DNA from: Candidatus Amunia macphersoniae
GTDB taxonomy: Bacteria > Chloroflexota > Dormibacteria > Aeolococcales > Aeolococcaceae
Length of the DNA: 37,872 bases
Direction of reading: 5' to 3'
Assembly (NCBI GenBank): GCA_016464795.1
Contig: JAEKNN010000025.1
Location: forward strand, 77,548-115,419
Both the position numbers and the translations under genes were made by a program. A model generated the notes under the pieces. The model was not told the DNA's origin, did no database searches, and saw nothing but the letters and a program-made list of their open reading frames with translations. Below, in pieces: positions 26,495 to 33,283 of the stretch (the stretch's first letter is position 1; each line of letters starts with the position of its first letter).

Positions 26495-26773
26495 GTGACC
26501 CGAGTCGCGGCCTGGGCACTTGGCGCCATGAGCTTCGCCCTCGGAGCCGCCGGTCTCGGCCTCGTTATTGCTGGCGATGACGTCACCGCCTTTCTGCTCT
26601 CGGGACATGCCGACGCGGCCATGATCGCCACGGCGGGCGCTGTGCTGAGCCGGATCATCCTCCAGCGCCGGCCGCGCCATCCGATCGGCTGGGGCGCCGT
26701 GGTGGTCGGTGCGGTGGCGGCGGGTCTCGGCGACCGCCGGGCGGCCAAACCGACCGCTCCCCGATCGCGGTAG
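26495..26773 (+). pseudogene. Membrane fragment like a histidine-kinase N-terminus
   Basis: The 92-aa frame has two to three hydrophobic segments (VAAWALGAMSFALGAAGLGL; MIATAGAVLSRII) followed by RRPRHPIGWGAVVVGAV. The (R)RPxxPIGW motif between helices is typical of the N-terminal membrane domain of many actinobacterial and chloroflexotal sensor kinases. The protein ends soon after, with no kinase domain. It may be a decayed kinase or, less likely, a free small membrane protein. Confidence 0.4.
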
Positions 26774-26901
26774 GCCAATCCCGGCTGAGGGTCCGAACAG
26801 CCGGCCGCTGCCGGGTACCACGCACGAAGCGAGACGTGTTCGCTCCGCCCCCGACATGCCAACGAGTGCCCGGCCGCGCACTCGCCGGTCGCGATTGCCC
26901 G

Positions 26902-27112
26902 GTGAGACCGCGGATCGCGCTCCTTGTCGTGGGAACGCTCTGCGCCGGAGCCGCCGCCCTGCTGGCTCCCGCGTGCGTGGGCGCTGCGGCGGCCCACAGG
27001 TGGTCGCCGTTCGTGCTGGTGACCGGACTACTTCTGCTCCGGGTCGTCGCCCATGAGGACGGAGTCTTCGTCACGCTCGCCGCGGTGCTGGCGCGGCTCC
27101 CTGGCCGGACGC
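26902..27112 (+). pseudogene. N-terminal fragment of an SLC13/ArsB-like permease
   Basis: A GTG-started frame encodes membrane sequence IALLVVGTLCAGAAALLAPA, then WSPFVLVTGLLLLRVVAHED and GVFVTLAAVLARLPGR. This order resembles the start of SLC13/ArsB (arsenite or dicarboxylate) permeases, where an xxHEDGLF motif precedes LARLPG. The frame then continues into non-membrane sequence without further helices. The next expected segment (NLDT) is found on the other strand at 27118-27186. Confidence 0.45.
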
Positions 27113-27117
27113 TCCCT

Positions 27118-27186
27118 CTCTGTGTCGAGGTTGAGAAACACGGTGACCATGGCGACGAGGACCATGGCGGCGACCTTGCCGTCACC
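27118..27186 (-). other. Inverted SLC13/ArsB-like segment (NLDT)
   Basis: On the minus strand this stretch reads GDGKVAAMVLVAMVTVFLNL followed by DTE. In ArsB/SLC13 permeases a helix ending in NLDT follows shortly after LARLPG. Here it is antisense to, and abuts, the fragment that ends in LARLPGR at about 27110. That is the arrangement expected after a small local inversion in a decaying gene. Confidence 0.35.
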
Positions 27187-27366
27187 GGCTCCCTGTCAGC
27201 GCCGCTGTGGTGGCGGGCCGCTCGGCCGTCGGAGCGCAGCCCTCGGCGGCCTCTCGTCCCCCCGATGTCGCAGATCGGCTCGCCTCGGGCGTGCCCGACA
27301 TGCTCGCCGGGACAGGAGCGCGGATACAGCGAGTCGCAGCTACGTCCATTGTCCGTTCGGCCCGGA

Positions 27367-27945
27367 TCAATTCGGGGGGCGCAATCCAGCCAGAGTGACC
27401 GCGACGAGTCGACGGACCGCGGCCTTGGACGGCAGGCTGCTGGCCGCGGTCAGGGCGTGCAGGCAGTAGCTCGCCAGCTCTTCAGGCGCGACATCGTTCC
27501 GGAGGTCGCCACCTTCTGCGCCCTCCGTCAGCAGACCTCGGATGAGTGCGTGGACCTGGTGCTGCGCGCGGCCCACATGCTGATCTCGATGCAGGAACGC
27601 CGCGAGTTCCGTGTTTCGGTGCCCGCGGGATTCGTGGGCGATGAGGGCGAAGACCTCCAGCACAGCGTGGAGGCGCTCGCCGGCGTCGCCGGCCTGGTCT
27701 TGGGCTTCTGCGAGTTGTTCAAGGTGTCCGGCAATCTGACGTTCGTGCCAGGCCAGCAGGATCGCCTCGACGTCTGAGAAGTACTTGTACAGGGTCGCGC
27801 GTCCGATGCCCGTCTCCTCGGCGATCTGCGACATCGTCACCGAGAGGAGCCCGTGCGCGCCGACCAGCGCCGCCGTCGTATCCAGGATGGCGAGGCGGAC
27901 GTCACGGCGGTGCGCCTCGATGGTCTCATTCCACAGCTTGGGCAT
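27367..27945 (-). CDS. TetR family transcriptional regulator
   Basis: The 192-aa repressor has an N-terminal HTH at about residues 18-65: RDVRLAILDTTAALVGAHGL and TMSQIAEETGIGRATLYKYF. It is followed by a helical ligand-binding domain. ATG 27945 is chosen because a TATACT -10 box (27957-27952) ends 6 nt upstream, giving a leaderless mRNA. It is divergent from an ABC transporter operon with a 121-nt spacer that contains an inverted repeat, so it most likely represses that operon and itself. The inducing ligand is unknown. Confidence 0.9.
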   Translation of the reverse strand: MPKLWNETIEAHRRDVRLAILDTTAALVGAHGLLSVTMSQIAEETGIGRATLYKYFSDVEAILLAWHERQIAGHLEQLAEAQDQAGDAGERLHAVLEVFALIAHESRGHRNTELAAFLHRDQHVGRAQHQVHALIRGLLTEGAEGGDLRNDVAPEELASYCLHALTAASSLPSKAAVRRLVAVTLAGLRPPN

Positions 27946-27951
27946 CGTCTC

Positions 27952-28005
27952 AGTATACGGGACGTCCGACACCGTGGCAGTCTGACTTGACAGCGACACA
28001 CTGTC
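27952..28005. promoter_or_regulatory. Divergent tetR/ABC control region
   Basis: On the minus strand TATACT (27957-27952) serves tetR. On the plus strand TTGACA (27987-27992) could be a -35 box for the ABC operon. An inverted repeat GACAG-N7-CTGTC (27989-28005) overlaps this TTGACA, and a palindrome GGACGTCC lies at 27960-27967. Either could be the TetR operator. Confidence 0.5.
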
Positions 28006-28066
28006 TCGATCACTCTTCGGCGATGACATCCAGCCTCAACGACCACGCCCGTGGGAGGAGACCCAG

Positions 28067-28246
28067 ATGGCTGAGCTGCCTCGCTTCCCCAACGCCGACC
28101 GTGACACCGACACGAGCGCGGAGCACGTGTCGACGACCGGCAGGCCACGGTGGGTGGCTGTGCTTGGGATCGGTCTCGCGATCGCCCTGGTCGTGCTGGT
28201 TATGGTCCTGCACGTCACCGGCGTCATCGGTCCCGGCAGCCACTAG
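28067..28246 (+). CDS. Small single-span membrane protein
   Basis: This 59-aa protein has a polar N-terminus (MAELPRFPNADRDTDTSAEH) and one TM helix near the C-terminus (WVAVLGIGLAIALVVLVMVL), ending GVIGPGSH. The ATG has a strong GGAGGAG about 6 nt upstream. It is the first gene after the TetR control region and precedes the ABC ATPase and permease. Small proteins of this type often lead actinobacterial ABC operons. Its role, perhaps as an accessory subunit of the transporter, is inference. Confidence 0.75.
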   Translation: MAELPRFPNADRDTDTSAEHVSTTGRPRWVAVLGIGLAIALVVLVMVLHVTGVIGPGSH

Positions 28247-28339
28247 GCGAGTGCGCGCGCGAGTTCCCGTTCGGAACACGGTTGAGCTAGTTGTGTCTGG
28301 TTTGCGGCCCGCCCTGCAAACGAGCCTGGGTGTGGCCAG

Positions 28340-29281
28340 GTGATCGAAGCAACCGGCCTGAGCAAACGCTACGGCCGAACCTTGGCGGTCGATGACCTGT
28401 CCTTCACCGTCCCGCCGGGTCAGGTGACCGGGTTCCTCGGCCCGAACGGGGCCGGGAAATCGACGACGATGCGCATGATCCTCGGCCTGGACGCGCCGAG
28501 CTCGGGCACGGTGACCGTCAACGGGAGGCCGTACGCCGAGTACAGACGGCCGCTCTTCGAGGTCGGGGCACTTCTCGACGCCAGGGCGGTGCACGGTGGC
28601 CGGAGTGCCTACAACCATCTCCTGTGCTTGGCACTGAGCAATGGGATCGGCCGAGCCCGAGTAGCTCAGGTGCTCGACCAGGTCGGGCTTGTGAGCGTGG
28701 CGGGCAAGCGAGTTGGCGGGTTCTCGTTGGGCATGGCTCAGCGTCTTGGGATCGCCGCCGCACTGCTCGGCGATCCGCGCGTGCTGATGTTCGATGAGCC
28801 GGTCAACGGCCTCGACCCCGAGGGTGTCGTGTGGATCCGCGACCTGTTGCGGGCACTCGCCGCCGAGGGGCGCACCGTCTTCCTGTCCAGCCACCTGATG
28901 AGCGAGATGTCAGTCACCGCTGATCGGCTGATCATCATCGGGCGCGGCCGGCTGATCGCACAGACGACGGTGGAGGACTTCCTGAAGGGTGGCTCTGGGA
29001 ACTTCGTGCGGATCCGCTCGCCCCAGCACGACGCGGTCGCGACGCTGCTGACCGCGCAGGGGGCTGAGGTCATTGGGCACGAGACGGACACACTCCGTGT
29101 GATCGGGGTCACCACCGAGGCAGTCGGCGAGCTGGCACGCGCCAACGGACTCACCCTGCTTGAGCTGTCGGCTCAGCAGGCATCGCTCGAGCAGACCTAC
29201 ATGAAGCTCACAAGGGACGCCGTCGACTATCGCCATGCCGAGGACGATCCTGTCTCCGCCGAGAGCCGAGGTCGGTCGTGA
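28340..29281 (+). CDS. ABC transporter ATP-binding protein (CcmA/BcrA type)
   Basis: The 313-aa nucleotide-binding subunit has Walker A GPNGAGKSTT, signature FSLGMAQRLGIAAALLGDP, Walker B VLMFDEPVNGLDPEG and the switch motif SSHLMSE. It also has the C-terminal extension typical of BcrA/YhaQ-type drug or antimicrobial-peptide exporters. It starts at GTG 28340, and its stop overlaps the permease GTG by GTGA, so the two subunits are made together. The most likely role is TetR-controlled export or envelope protection. The substrate is not predictable. Confidence 0.92.
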   Translation: MIEATGLSKRYGRTLAVDDLSFTVPPGQVTGFLGPNGAGKSTTMRMILGLDAPSSGTVTVNGRPYAEYRRPLFEVGALLDARAVHGGRSAYNHLLCLALSNGIGRARVAQVLDQVGLVSVAGKRVGGFSLGMAQRLGIAAALLGDPRVLMFDEPVNGLDPEGVVWIRDLLRALAAEGRTVFLSSHLMSEMSVTADRLIIIGRGRLIAQTTVEDFLKGGSGNFVRIRSPQHDAVATLLTAQGAEVIGHETDTLRVIGVTTEAVGELARANGLTLLELSAQQASLEQTYMKLTRDAVDYRHAEDDPVSAESRGRS

Positions 29282-30081
29282 ACGTCGTCGCGACGACGCC
29301 GGCGTACAGCCCGCTGACGGGCTTCACCAATGTCCTCCGGTCGGAGTTCTGCAAGCTCGGCTCGGTCCGGTCGACGTACTGGACGCTCTTCGCAGCGGTG
29401 GCGTTCAACGTCGTGCTGGCGGGGCTGGAGGCGATCATCCTTCCGGGGCATCTCAGCGCCCATGACAAGGCAACCCTCGACGCGACCAGGGTCAGCCTCG
29501 GCGGCATTCACTTGTCGCAAATCGCGTTCGGCGTGCTGGGTGTGCTGGTCATCACCAGTGAGTACGGCACTGGCATGATTCGCGCCACCCTCAGCGCGGT
29601 GCCGCAGCGTCGTCTGGTGCTCGCCGCCAAGGCCCTGGTGTTCACTGTTGTCGGCCTTGTCATCGGGGTCGTCGCGAGCTTCGCGGCCTTCTTCGTTTTT
29701 CAGGCCTTCCTGCCCGGGGACAGCCTGCGCTCGTCGATCGGCGATCCCGGCGTCCTGCGGGCCGTCATCGGAGGCGGTCTCTACCTGACGGTGCTCGGAC
29801 TTCTTGGCCTGGGCCTCGGCGCGATCATCCGGGTCAGCGCCGGCGCGATCGCGGTGCTCGTCGGGGCTCTGTTCGTGCCGCAGATCCTCGTCCACCTGCT
29901 GCCGCAGTCCTGGCAGGCCGTCATCGGTCCCTACGTTCCCATGGAGGCAGGCAACCAGATCTTCTCCGCCCGTCAGGAGGCAGGCAACCTGGGAGCCTGG
30001 GCGGGATTCGGCGTGTTCAGCGTCTATGCGGTCGTCGCCCTTGCTGTCGGTTTTCTCGTGATCAGCCGCCGTGATGCGTAG
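29278..30081 (+). CDS. ABC-2 type transporter permease
   Basis: This 267-aa membrane subunit has about six TM helices. TM1 contains VRSTYWTLFAAVAFNVVLAG, and a later pair lies around ALVFTVVGLVIGVVASFAAF. TLSAVPQRRLVLAAKALVFT is the conserved cytoplasmic loop of ABC-2/BcrB-like permeases. GTG 29278 is coupled to the ATPase stop. The C-terminus ends LVISRRDA, the normal ending for this family (last TM then xxRRDA). It should form the pore partner of the preceding ATPase. Confidence 0.9.
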   Translation: MNVVATTPAYSPLTGFTNVLRSEFCKLGSVRSTYWTLFAAVAFNVVLAGLEAIILPGHLSAHDKATLDATRVSLGGIHLSQIAFGVLGVLVITSEYGTGMIRATLSAVPQRRLVLAAKALVFTVVGLVIGVVASFAAFFVFQAFLPGDSLRSSIGDPGVLRAVIGGGLYLTVLGLLGLGLGAIIRVSAGAIAVLVGALFVPQILVHLLPQSWQAVIGPYVPMEAGNQIFSARQEAGNLGAWAGFGVFSVYAVVALAVGFLVISRRDA

Positions 30082-30090
30082 GAGTTCGAC

Positions 30091-30411
30091 ATGGCTGACG
30101 ACTTCGAGAACCCGACCGAGCCGAAGAGCCGGGAGCGGATCGTCCAGCGCCTCGACAAGATGGTGGCGTCCGGACGGGTCACCGAGACGGAAGCCGCACG
30201 GCTGCGCGCGGCAGCCGAACCAGATCAGTTCGACGAGGCGGTCCGGAGCATCCGCGTCAGACACGCCGGCGTGAGGCTGGACGCGGCAGTCGAGAGCGGC
30301 GAGATGACTCAGGAGGAAGCGGACGGGTACCTCACGAGACTTAAACAGGGAGAGCATCCGCGTGGCCTTCGAAGCCACCTCGGCATGCTGCGCCGGAAGT
30401 CTCGCAGCTGA
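30091..30411 (+). CDS. Small helical protein downstream of the ABC genes
   Basis: The 106-aa soluble, charged protein has two similar helix-turn-helix-like units: RLDKMVASGRVTETEAARLR and AAVESGEMTQEEADGYLTRL. The repeated (V/A)xSGxxTxxEA motif resembles short SHOCT/DUF-type oligomerisation hairpins, but I cannot assign a family. AGGAG lies 6 nt before the ATG, and the gene begins 9 nt after the permease stop, so it belongs to the same operon. It ends in a basic tail. A regulatory or accessory role is possible. Confidence 0.7.
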   Translation: MADDFENPTEPKSRERIVQRLDKMVASGRVTETEAARLRAAAEPDQFDEAVRSIRVRHAGVRLDAAVESGEMTQEEADGYLTRLKQGEHPRGLRSHLGMLRRKSRS

Positions 30412-30484
30412 CCATCGAGTGCGCCCGGCCGAGGCGCGATCATCACGTCGATGGTGTGGGTCGTTGCACCCACCGAGACCGCAC

Positions 30485-30505
30485 CCGGCCGCACCACGCG
30501 GCCGG
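30485..30505. terminator. GC-rich hairpin between convergent genes
   Basis: CCGGCCGC (30485-30492), a 5-nt loop and GCGGCCGG (30498-30505) form a perfect 8-bp stem. It lies between the end of the ABC operon and the end of the cupredoxin gene. No U-tract is present; it probably terminates both directions. Confidence 0.55.
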
Positions 30506-30512
30506 TCAGGAT

Positions 30513-30857
30513 TCAGGTGATTGTGACCGTGCCGCGCATGCCACTGGCGTAGTGCCCATTCACGTGACAGCCGTACACGTAGGTGCCGGAGGCTGACGGG
30601 AAGGTGAAGGTGAGGGTCTTGGCCTGGCCAGGCGGGACGTCGATGGCGTTGTTGCCGGCCGACTGGGTGCCGTTCATCCCCTGCATCTCATGTTCGTGCC
30701 GGTCCTGCATGCCTTGGTCCTCGAGCACGAACTCGTGCTCCAGGGCGCCCGTGTTCTGGACCTGAAACGACACTGTCTCACCCGCCTTCACAGAGATGGT
30801 GCCGGGCTTGAAGCGGAGCTGATCGGTCATCCGCACTTGGACCGTGCGGTCGGGCAC
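30513..30857 (-). CDS. Cupredoxin (plastocyanin-like) domain protein, 5' end uncertain
   Basis: The 114-aa blue-copper-type domain carries RMTDQLRFKPGTISVKAGET, a first ligand His in ALEHEF, and the C-terminal YGCHVNGHYASGM, which supplies the Cys, His and Met of a type 1 copper site. A Met/His-rich loop (QGMQDRHEHEMQGMN) may bind extra copper. The frame extends upstream of GTG 30857 as CGSSSGPA, which looks like a lipobox cysteine and spacer. However, an in-frame TGA follows after only six more codons, so no signal peptide is encoded in this frame. The protein is either shortened at its N-terminus or frameshifted. It is likely an envelope copper or electron carrier. Confidence 0.75.
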   Translation of the reverse strand: MPDRTVQVRMTDQLRFKPGTISVKAGETVSFQVQNTGALEHEFVLEDQGMQDRHEHEMQGMNGTQSAGNNAIDVPPGQAKTLTFTFPSASGTYVYGCHVNGHYASGMRGTVTIT

Positions 30858-31178
30858 GGCCGGGCCCGAGGAGGAGCCACACCCGGACGGGTGCCGGGGT
30901 CACTCGTATCGTAGGGGGAGCGTTCCAGGGACACCGGGCCTCGATGCGCGCGTGGTCACGATATCCGCGCTCAACGCCCTGCCGAGGTCCCTGAGCTGTC
31001 GGGACCAATGGCACTGGCCTGACCCGCGTGACGCCCTCACGATCGGTGTACGCCCTGGGCCAGTGCGCCAGGAGCGAACGGCGAGTGAGGAGAGACAAGG
31101 ATGTTTCCCGGCGATCCGGAGGGCCGCGACTGCGATGGTCGCCGGTAGGTCAGGCCCAGACGAGTGCGAGGTGGCGAC
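30858..31178. other. Divergent intergenic region
   Basis: The region lies between the minus-strand cupredoxin and the plus-strand thioredoxin-like gene. A TACGAT box on the minus strand (30911-30906) could be a -10 element for the cupredoxin, 4 nt before a GTG that lies in a different frame from the mature domain. Nothing else is recognisable. Confidence 0.35.
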
Positions 31179-31781
31179 GTGATCACCGGACTGCCCCGGA
31201 AAGCGGCCGACGCCGCCGAGCACATGACAGTTGTTGCCGTCGTGCCGACGCCCCGTCGCACGCGACACGTCCTCATCGCCGTGTGGCTCGCGGCGGTCCT
31301 CGTGTTCGGCGGATTGACCGCGTATTCCCGCGCCGTCAGCGCTCCGCTCGCCGACCCTGATCCCGCATACCAACGGCCCGGCTTCCTCGACGTCATCCCT
31401 GCCTACGCAGCTCCTCCTCTGGGTGTGAACCTTCCAGTGCCGCACGCACGCAGCGTGGTCTTCTTCACTCGCCCGCAGCTGGAGCAGGACCTGCTGAGCT
31501 CCGTGGGAGCCGACGCGAGTCTTCAGTCGGCGGCACGTATGGTCGTGGTCGTATGCGGGCCGGGAGCGGCCGCAACGTCAGCCGGCTCGATCGCCGTCGT
31601 TGCCCAAGACGTCACCTGCCCAGCCGCGGGCCTGTACAAGATGCGCTCGCCGCGCGATGGTGGCGCCCCGGTGGGGTACGCCATCGTCAGCTCGTCGGGC
31701 ATGGTGCGGTACTCCACCCTCGACCCCGAGGTAACGCGACTGCTGGATGAGGTCGAACTCATGACCAGGGGCGTGTCGTGA
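31179..31781 (+). CDS. Membrane-anchored thioredoxin-like protein without CXXC
   Basis: The protein is about 200 aa, with an N-terminal anchor (RHVLIAVWLAAVLVFGGLTA) and an extracytoplasmic domain. The latter alternates hydrophobic strands and helices: SVVFFTRPQLEQDLLSSVGA, ARMVVVVCGPG, AGSIAVVAQD and GYAIVSSSGMVRYSTLDPEV. The last block resembles the final strands of TlpA/redoxin folds, but no CXXC pair is present, so it is not a standard thiol oxidoreductase. GTG 31179 follows GAGGTGG with 4-nt spacing; GTG 31164 and ATG 31224 are alternatives. Its stop overlaps the next gene (GTGA), so the two probably act together. Family assignment is tentative. Confidence 0.6.
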   Translation: MITGLPRKAADAAEHMTVVAVVPTPRRTRHVLIAVWLAAVLVFGGLTAYSRAVSAPLADPDPAYQRPGFLDVIPAYAAPPLGVNLPVPHARSVVFFTRPQLEQDLLSSVGADASLQSAARMVVVVCGPGAAATSAGSIAVVAQDVTCPAAGLYKMRSPRDGGAPVGYAIVSSSGMVRYSTLDPEVTRLLDEVELMTRGVS

Positions 31782-32212
31782 GTGTGCGCCGGCGGGTGTT
31801 CCTGGCGCTGTCGACTCTGGTCGCGGTGGGCATTGAGGTGCAGATCTTTCTCTCGTACGGAGACAAGGACGCCGGCTTTCACTACCTCGCCCACTTCTTC
31901 GCCGGCGCCTCGGCGGCCCTGTTGGTGATGTCGGTGGTGGCGTGGCGGCGCGGGCGACCGGTGCGATTCCCGCTGCTCTGGGTCATCGCGGCACATCTGT
32001 TTGCGATGGCGCCCGACTTCGCCTTCCTTGACGGCGCGCCGCACGCGCACTGGATGGATATTTTCTTCGGGCACATCACCATCCACTTCATTCCCGGCGC
32101 CAACCTCACCCTGTTGTTGGTCTTTGCCGGCAGCCTCGCCGTGTACCTCGCAGTCCTGGATCACATCGCGCGCATGGAGGCAGCCGCTTTCGTGAAGCAC
32201 AAGTGGGCGTAA
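31778..32212 (+). CDS. His-rich four-TM membrane protein
   Basis: The 144-aa integral membrane protein has four predicted helices: about residues 5-25, 33-57, 64-84 and 98-130. Histidines cluster at membrane edges in FHYLAHFFAG, AAHLFAMAPDF, HAHWMD and GHITIHFIPG. The H-x5-PD and HxHWMD-x3-GH-x3-H spacing recalls metal sites of YdjM-like membrane hydrolases, though I cannot assign that family. It begins by GTGA overlap with the thioredoxin-like gene and lies in a copper/redox neighbourhood. A metal-binding role is inference. Confidence 0.6.
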   Translation: MSVRRRVFLALSTLVAVGIEVQIFLSYGDKDAGFHYLAHFFAGASAALLVMSVVAWRRGRPVRFPLLWVIAAHLFAMAPDFAFLDGAPHAHWMDIFFGHITIHFIPGANLTLLLVFAGSLAVYLAVLDHIARMEAAAFVKHKWA

Positions 32213-32353
32213 CCGCGCCAAATCGGGAGGCGGGTCGAATGGCCCGCGTGTCGCGTGCCCCACGGCACTGTGCACGGCCGGGGGCCGCGGCGACGATGAA
32301 CGGAAGACGAACGACAGTTCGGGAACCCGGTCACACAGCTGCAAAGCGCCGTG

Positions 32354-32830
32354 CTACCCGGAGCTGAGCAGAGCGTCGAGCGTCGCTGTCACGTCGGTGA
32401 GGGTGCCCAAATCACGCAGGCGGATGTTCCCGGCGCTGTCGACGACGAGCGTCGTCGGCGGTGCGTCGACGCCGAAGTTCGCGGCCACGTCGGATGCTGG
32501 GTCGGCCACGCTGGGGTAACTCACTTTGAACTCCTGCACGAACGCGCGCGCGTTGGCATTGTCATCGCGGATGTCGACGCCGAGGAACTGCACCCCGCGC
32601 GCGCTGTACTTGACCACGATCGCCTTGAGTTCAGGCTGCTCCTGGCGGCAGGGCCCGCACCACGACGCCCAGAAGTCGACGACCACCGGGTGGCCGTGCA
32701 GACTGGCCAGGTTGAGGGTCGAGCCGGTCAGGGACGTCCCCGTGAGCGACGGTGCGGGCTGGCTGGTGCGCGATTCCGCGGACACTCGGCTGGCCACGTC
32801 AGGTTGCAAACCGCAACTGCTCAGTGCCAC
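32354..32830 (-). CDS. TlpA-type thiol-disulfide lipoprotein (signal peptide out of frame)
   Basis: The mature part is a thioredoxin-fold domain of about 130 residues with the redox motif FWASWCGPCRQEQPEL. LGVDIRDDNANARAFVQEFK and the cis-Pro strand VDAPPTTLVVDSAGNIR follow. It probably reduces or oxidises disulfides outside the membrane. GTG 32830 begins at ALSSCGLQP, which is a lipobox (LSSC) lacking the rest of its signal peptide. Upstream, ATG 32864 has a good ribosome-binding site (AGAGGA) and encodes MRRL, but in another frame. Removing one base of the CC pair at 32851-32852 would join them as MRRLVAALAVGVALSSCG. It is either recently inactivated or affected by a sequencing error. Confidence 0.85.
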   Translation of the reverse strand: MALSSCGLQPDVASRVSAESRTSQPAPSLTGTSLTGSTLNLASLHGHPVVVDFWASWCGPCRQEQPELKAIVVKYSARGVQFLGVDIRDDNANARAFVQEFKVSYPSVADPASDVAANFGVDAPPTTLVVDSAGNIRLRDLGTLTDVTATLDALLSSG

Positions 32831-32917
32831 GCCGACCGCGAGGGCCGCGACCTAGGCGACGCATCGGAGCTTCCTCTACGAACCGGGCTGCAGCGGCGTT
32901 CGCTTGACATCGTCCCC

Positions 32918-33004
32918 TCAATTGAACCGAACCTCCATCGCGGCGAGGGACGCAATCAGGACCGCAGCAGCGATGACAGCCGTGATGTGCCATCCGGCTG
33001 ACAT
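32918..33004 (-). CDS. Possible 28-aa single-TM protein
   Basis: An ATG-started frame encodes MSAGWHITAVIAAAVLIASL followed by AAMEVRFN: one short hydrophobic helix with polar ends. GAGGG lies about 8 nt upstream. It ends 53 nt before the ribosome-bound start of the TlpA-like gene on the same strand. Size and position would fit a small membrane accessory protein, but such a frame can arise by chance. Confidence 0.35.
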   Translation of the reverse strand: MSAGWHITAVIAAAVLIASLAAMEVRFN

Positions 33005-33180
33005 TCTGCGGCCCTCGACGCGAAGGGGAAGGAGAGCCTGCCAGCACAGAGTGTGCGCGCTCCCGCGGGGGCGTACGGCGGTGGCGCGACGAAAGCCGAG
33101 GCGCCTGCCGGAGCCCCGGGCGCGTTCCAAGAATGGGGTCTCAGTGTGCAAGGCTCCACGGCGCGTTCCTTGTGGCGAGC

Positions 33181-33229
33181 AACTAATCGGATCGATAGTT
33201 GCGCCGCAGAGAGGCGCCTCGGCGCCTCT
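33181..33229. repeat. Two adjacent inverted repeats downstream of the multicopper oxidase
   Basis: AGAGGCGCC (33210-33218), a TC loop and GGCGCCTCT (33221-33229) form a perfect 9-bp hairpin. Just before it, 33181-33200 is an imperfect palindrome (AACTA near the left end, TAGTT at the right end). They lie 55-100 nt beyond the multicopper oxidase stop, suggesting a transcription terminator without a T-tract. Confidence 0.5.
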
Positions 33230-33283
33230 GAGGGGATGCTCGGGGCCTCACAGGGATGCCGACGAGCTACATCGATGGTTGGC

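Noticed and set aside
28263..28321. Short inverted repeats GTTCC/GGAAC and GTTTGC/GCAAAC between the small TM gene and the ABC ATPase
   Set aside because: Arms of only 5-6 bp with no T-tract or promoter nearby; could easily occur by chance within an operon.
29227..30378. 383-codon minus-strand frame opposite the ABC permease
   Set aside because: Highly charged antisense of hydrophobic membrane codons; the permease assignment is clear.
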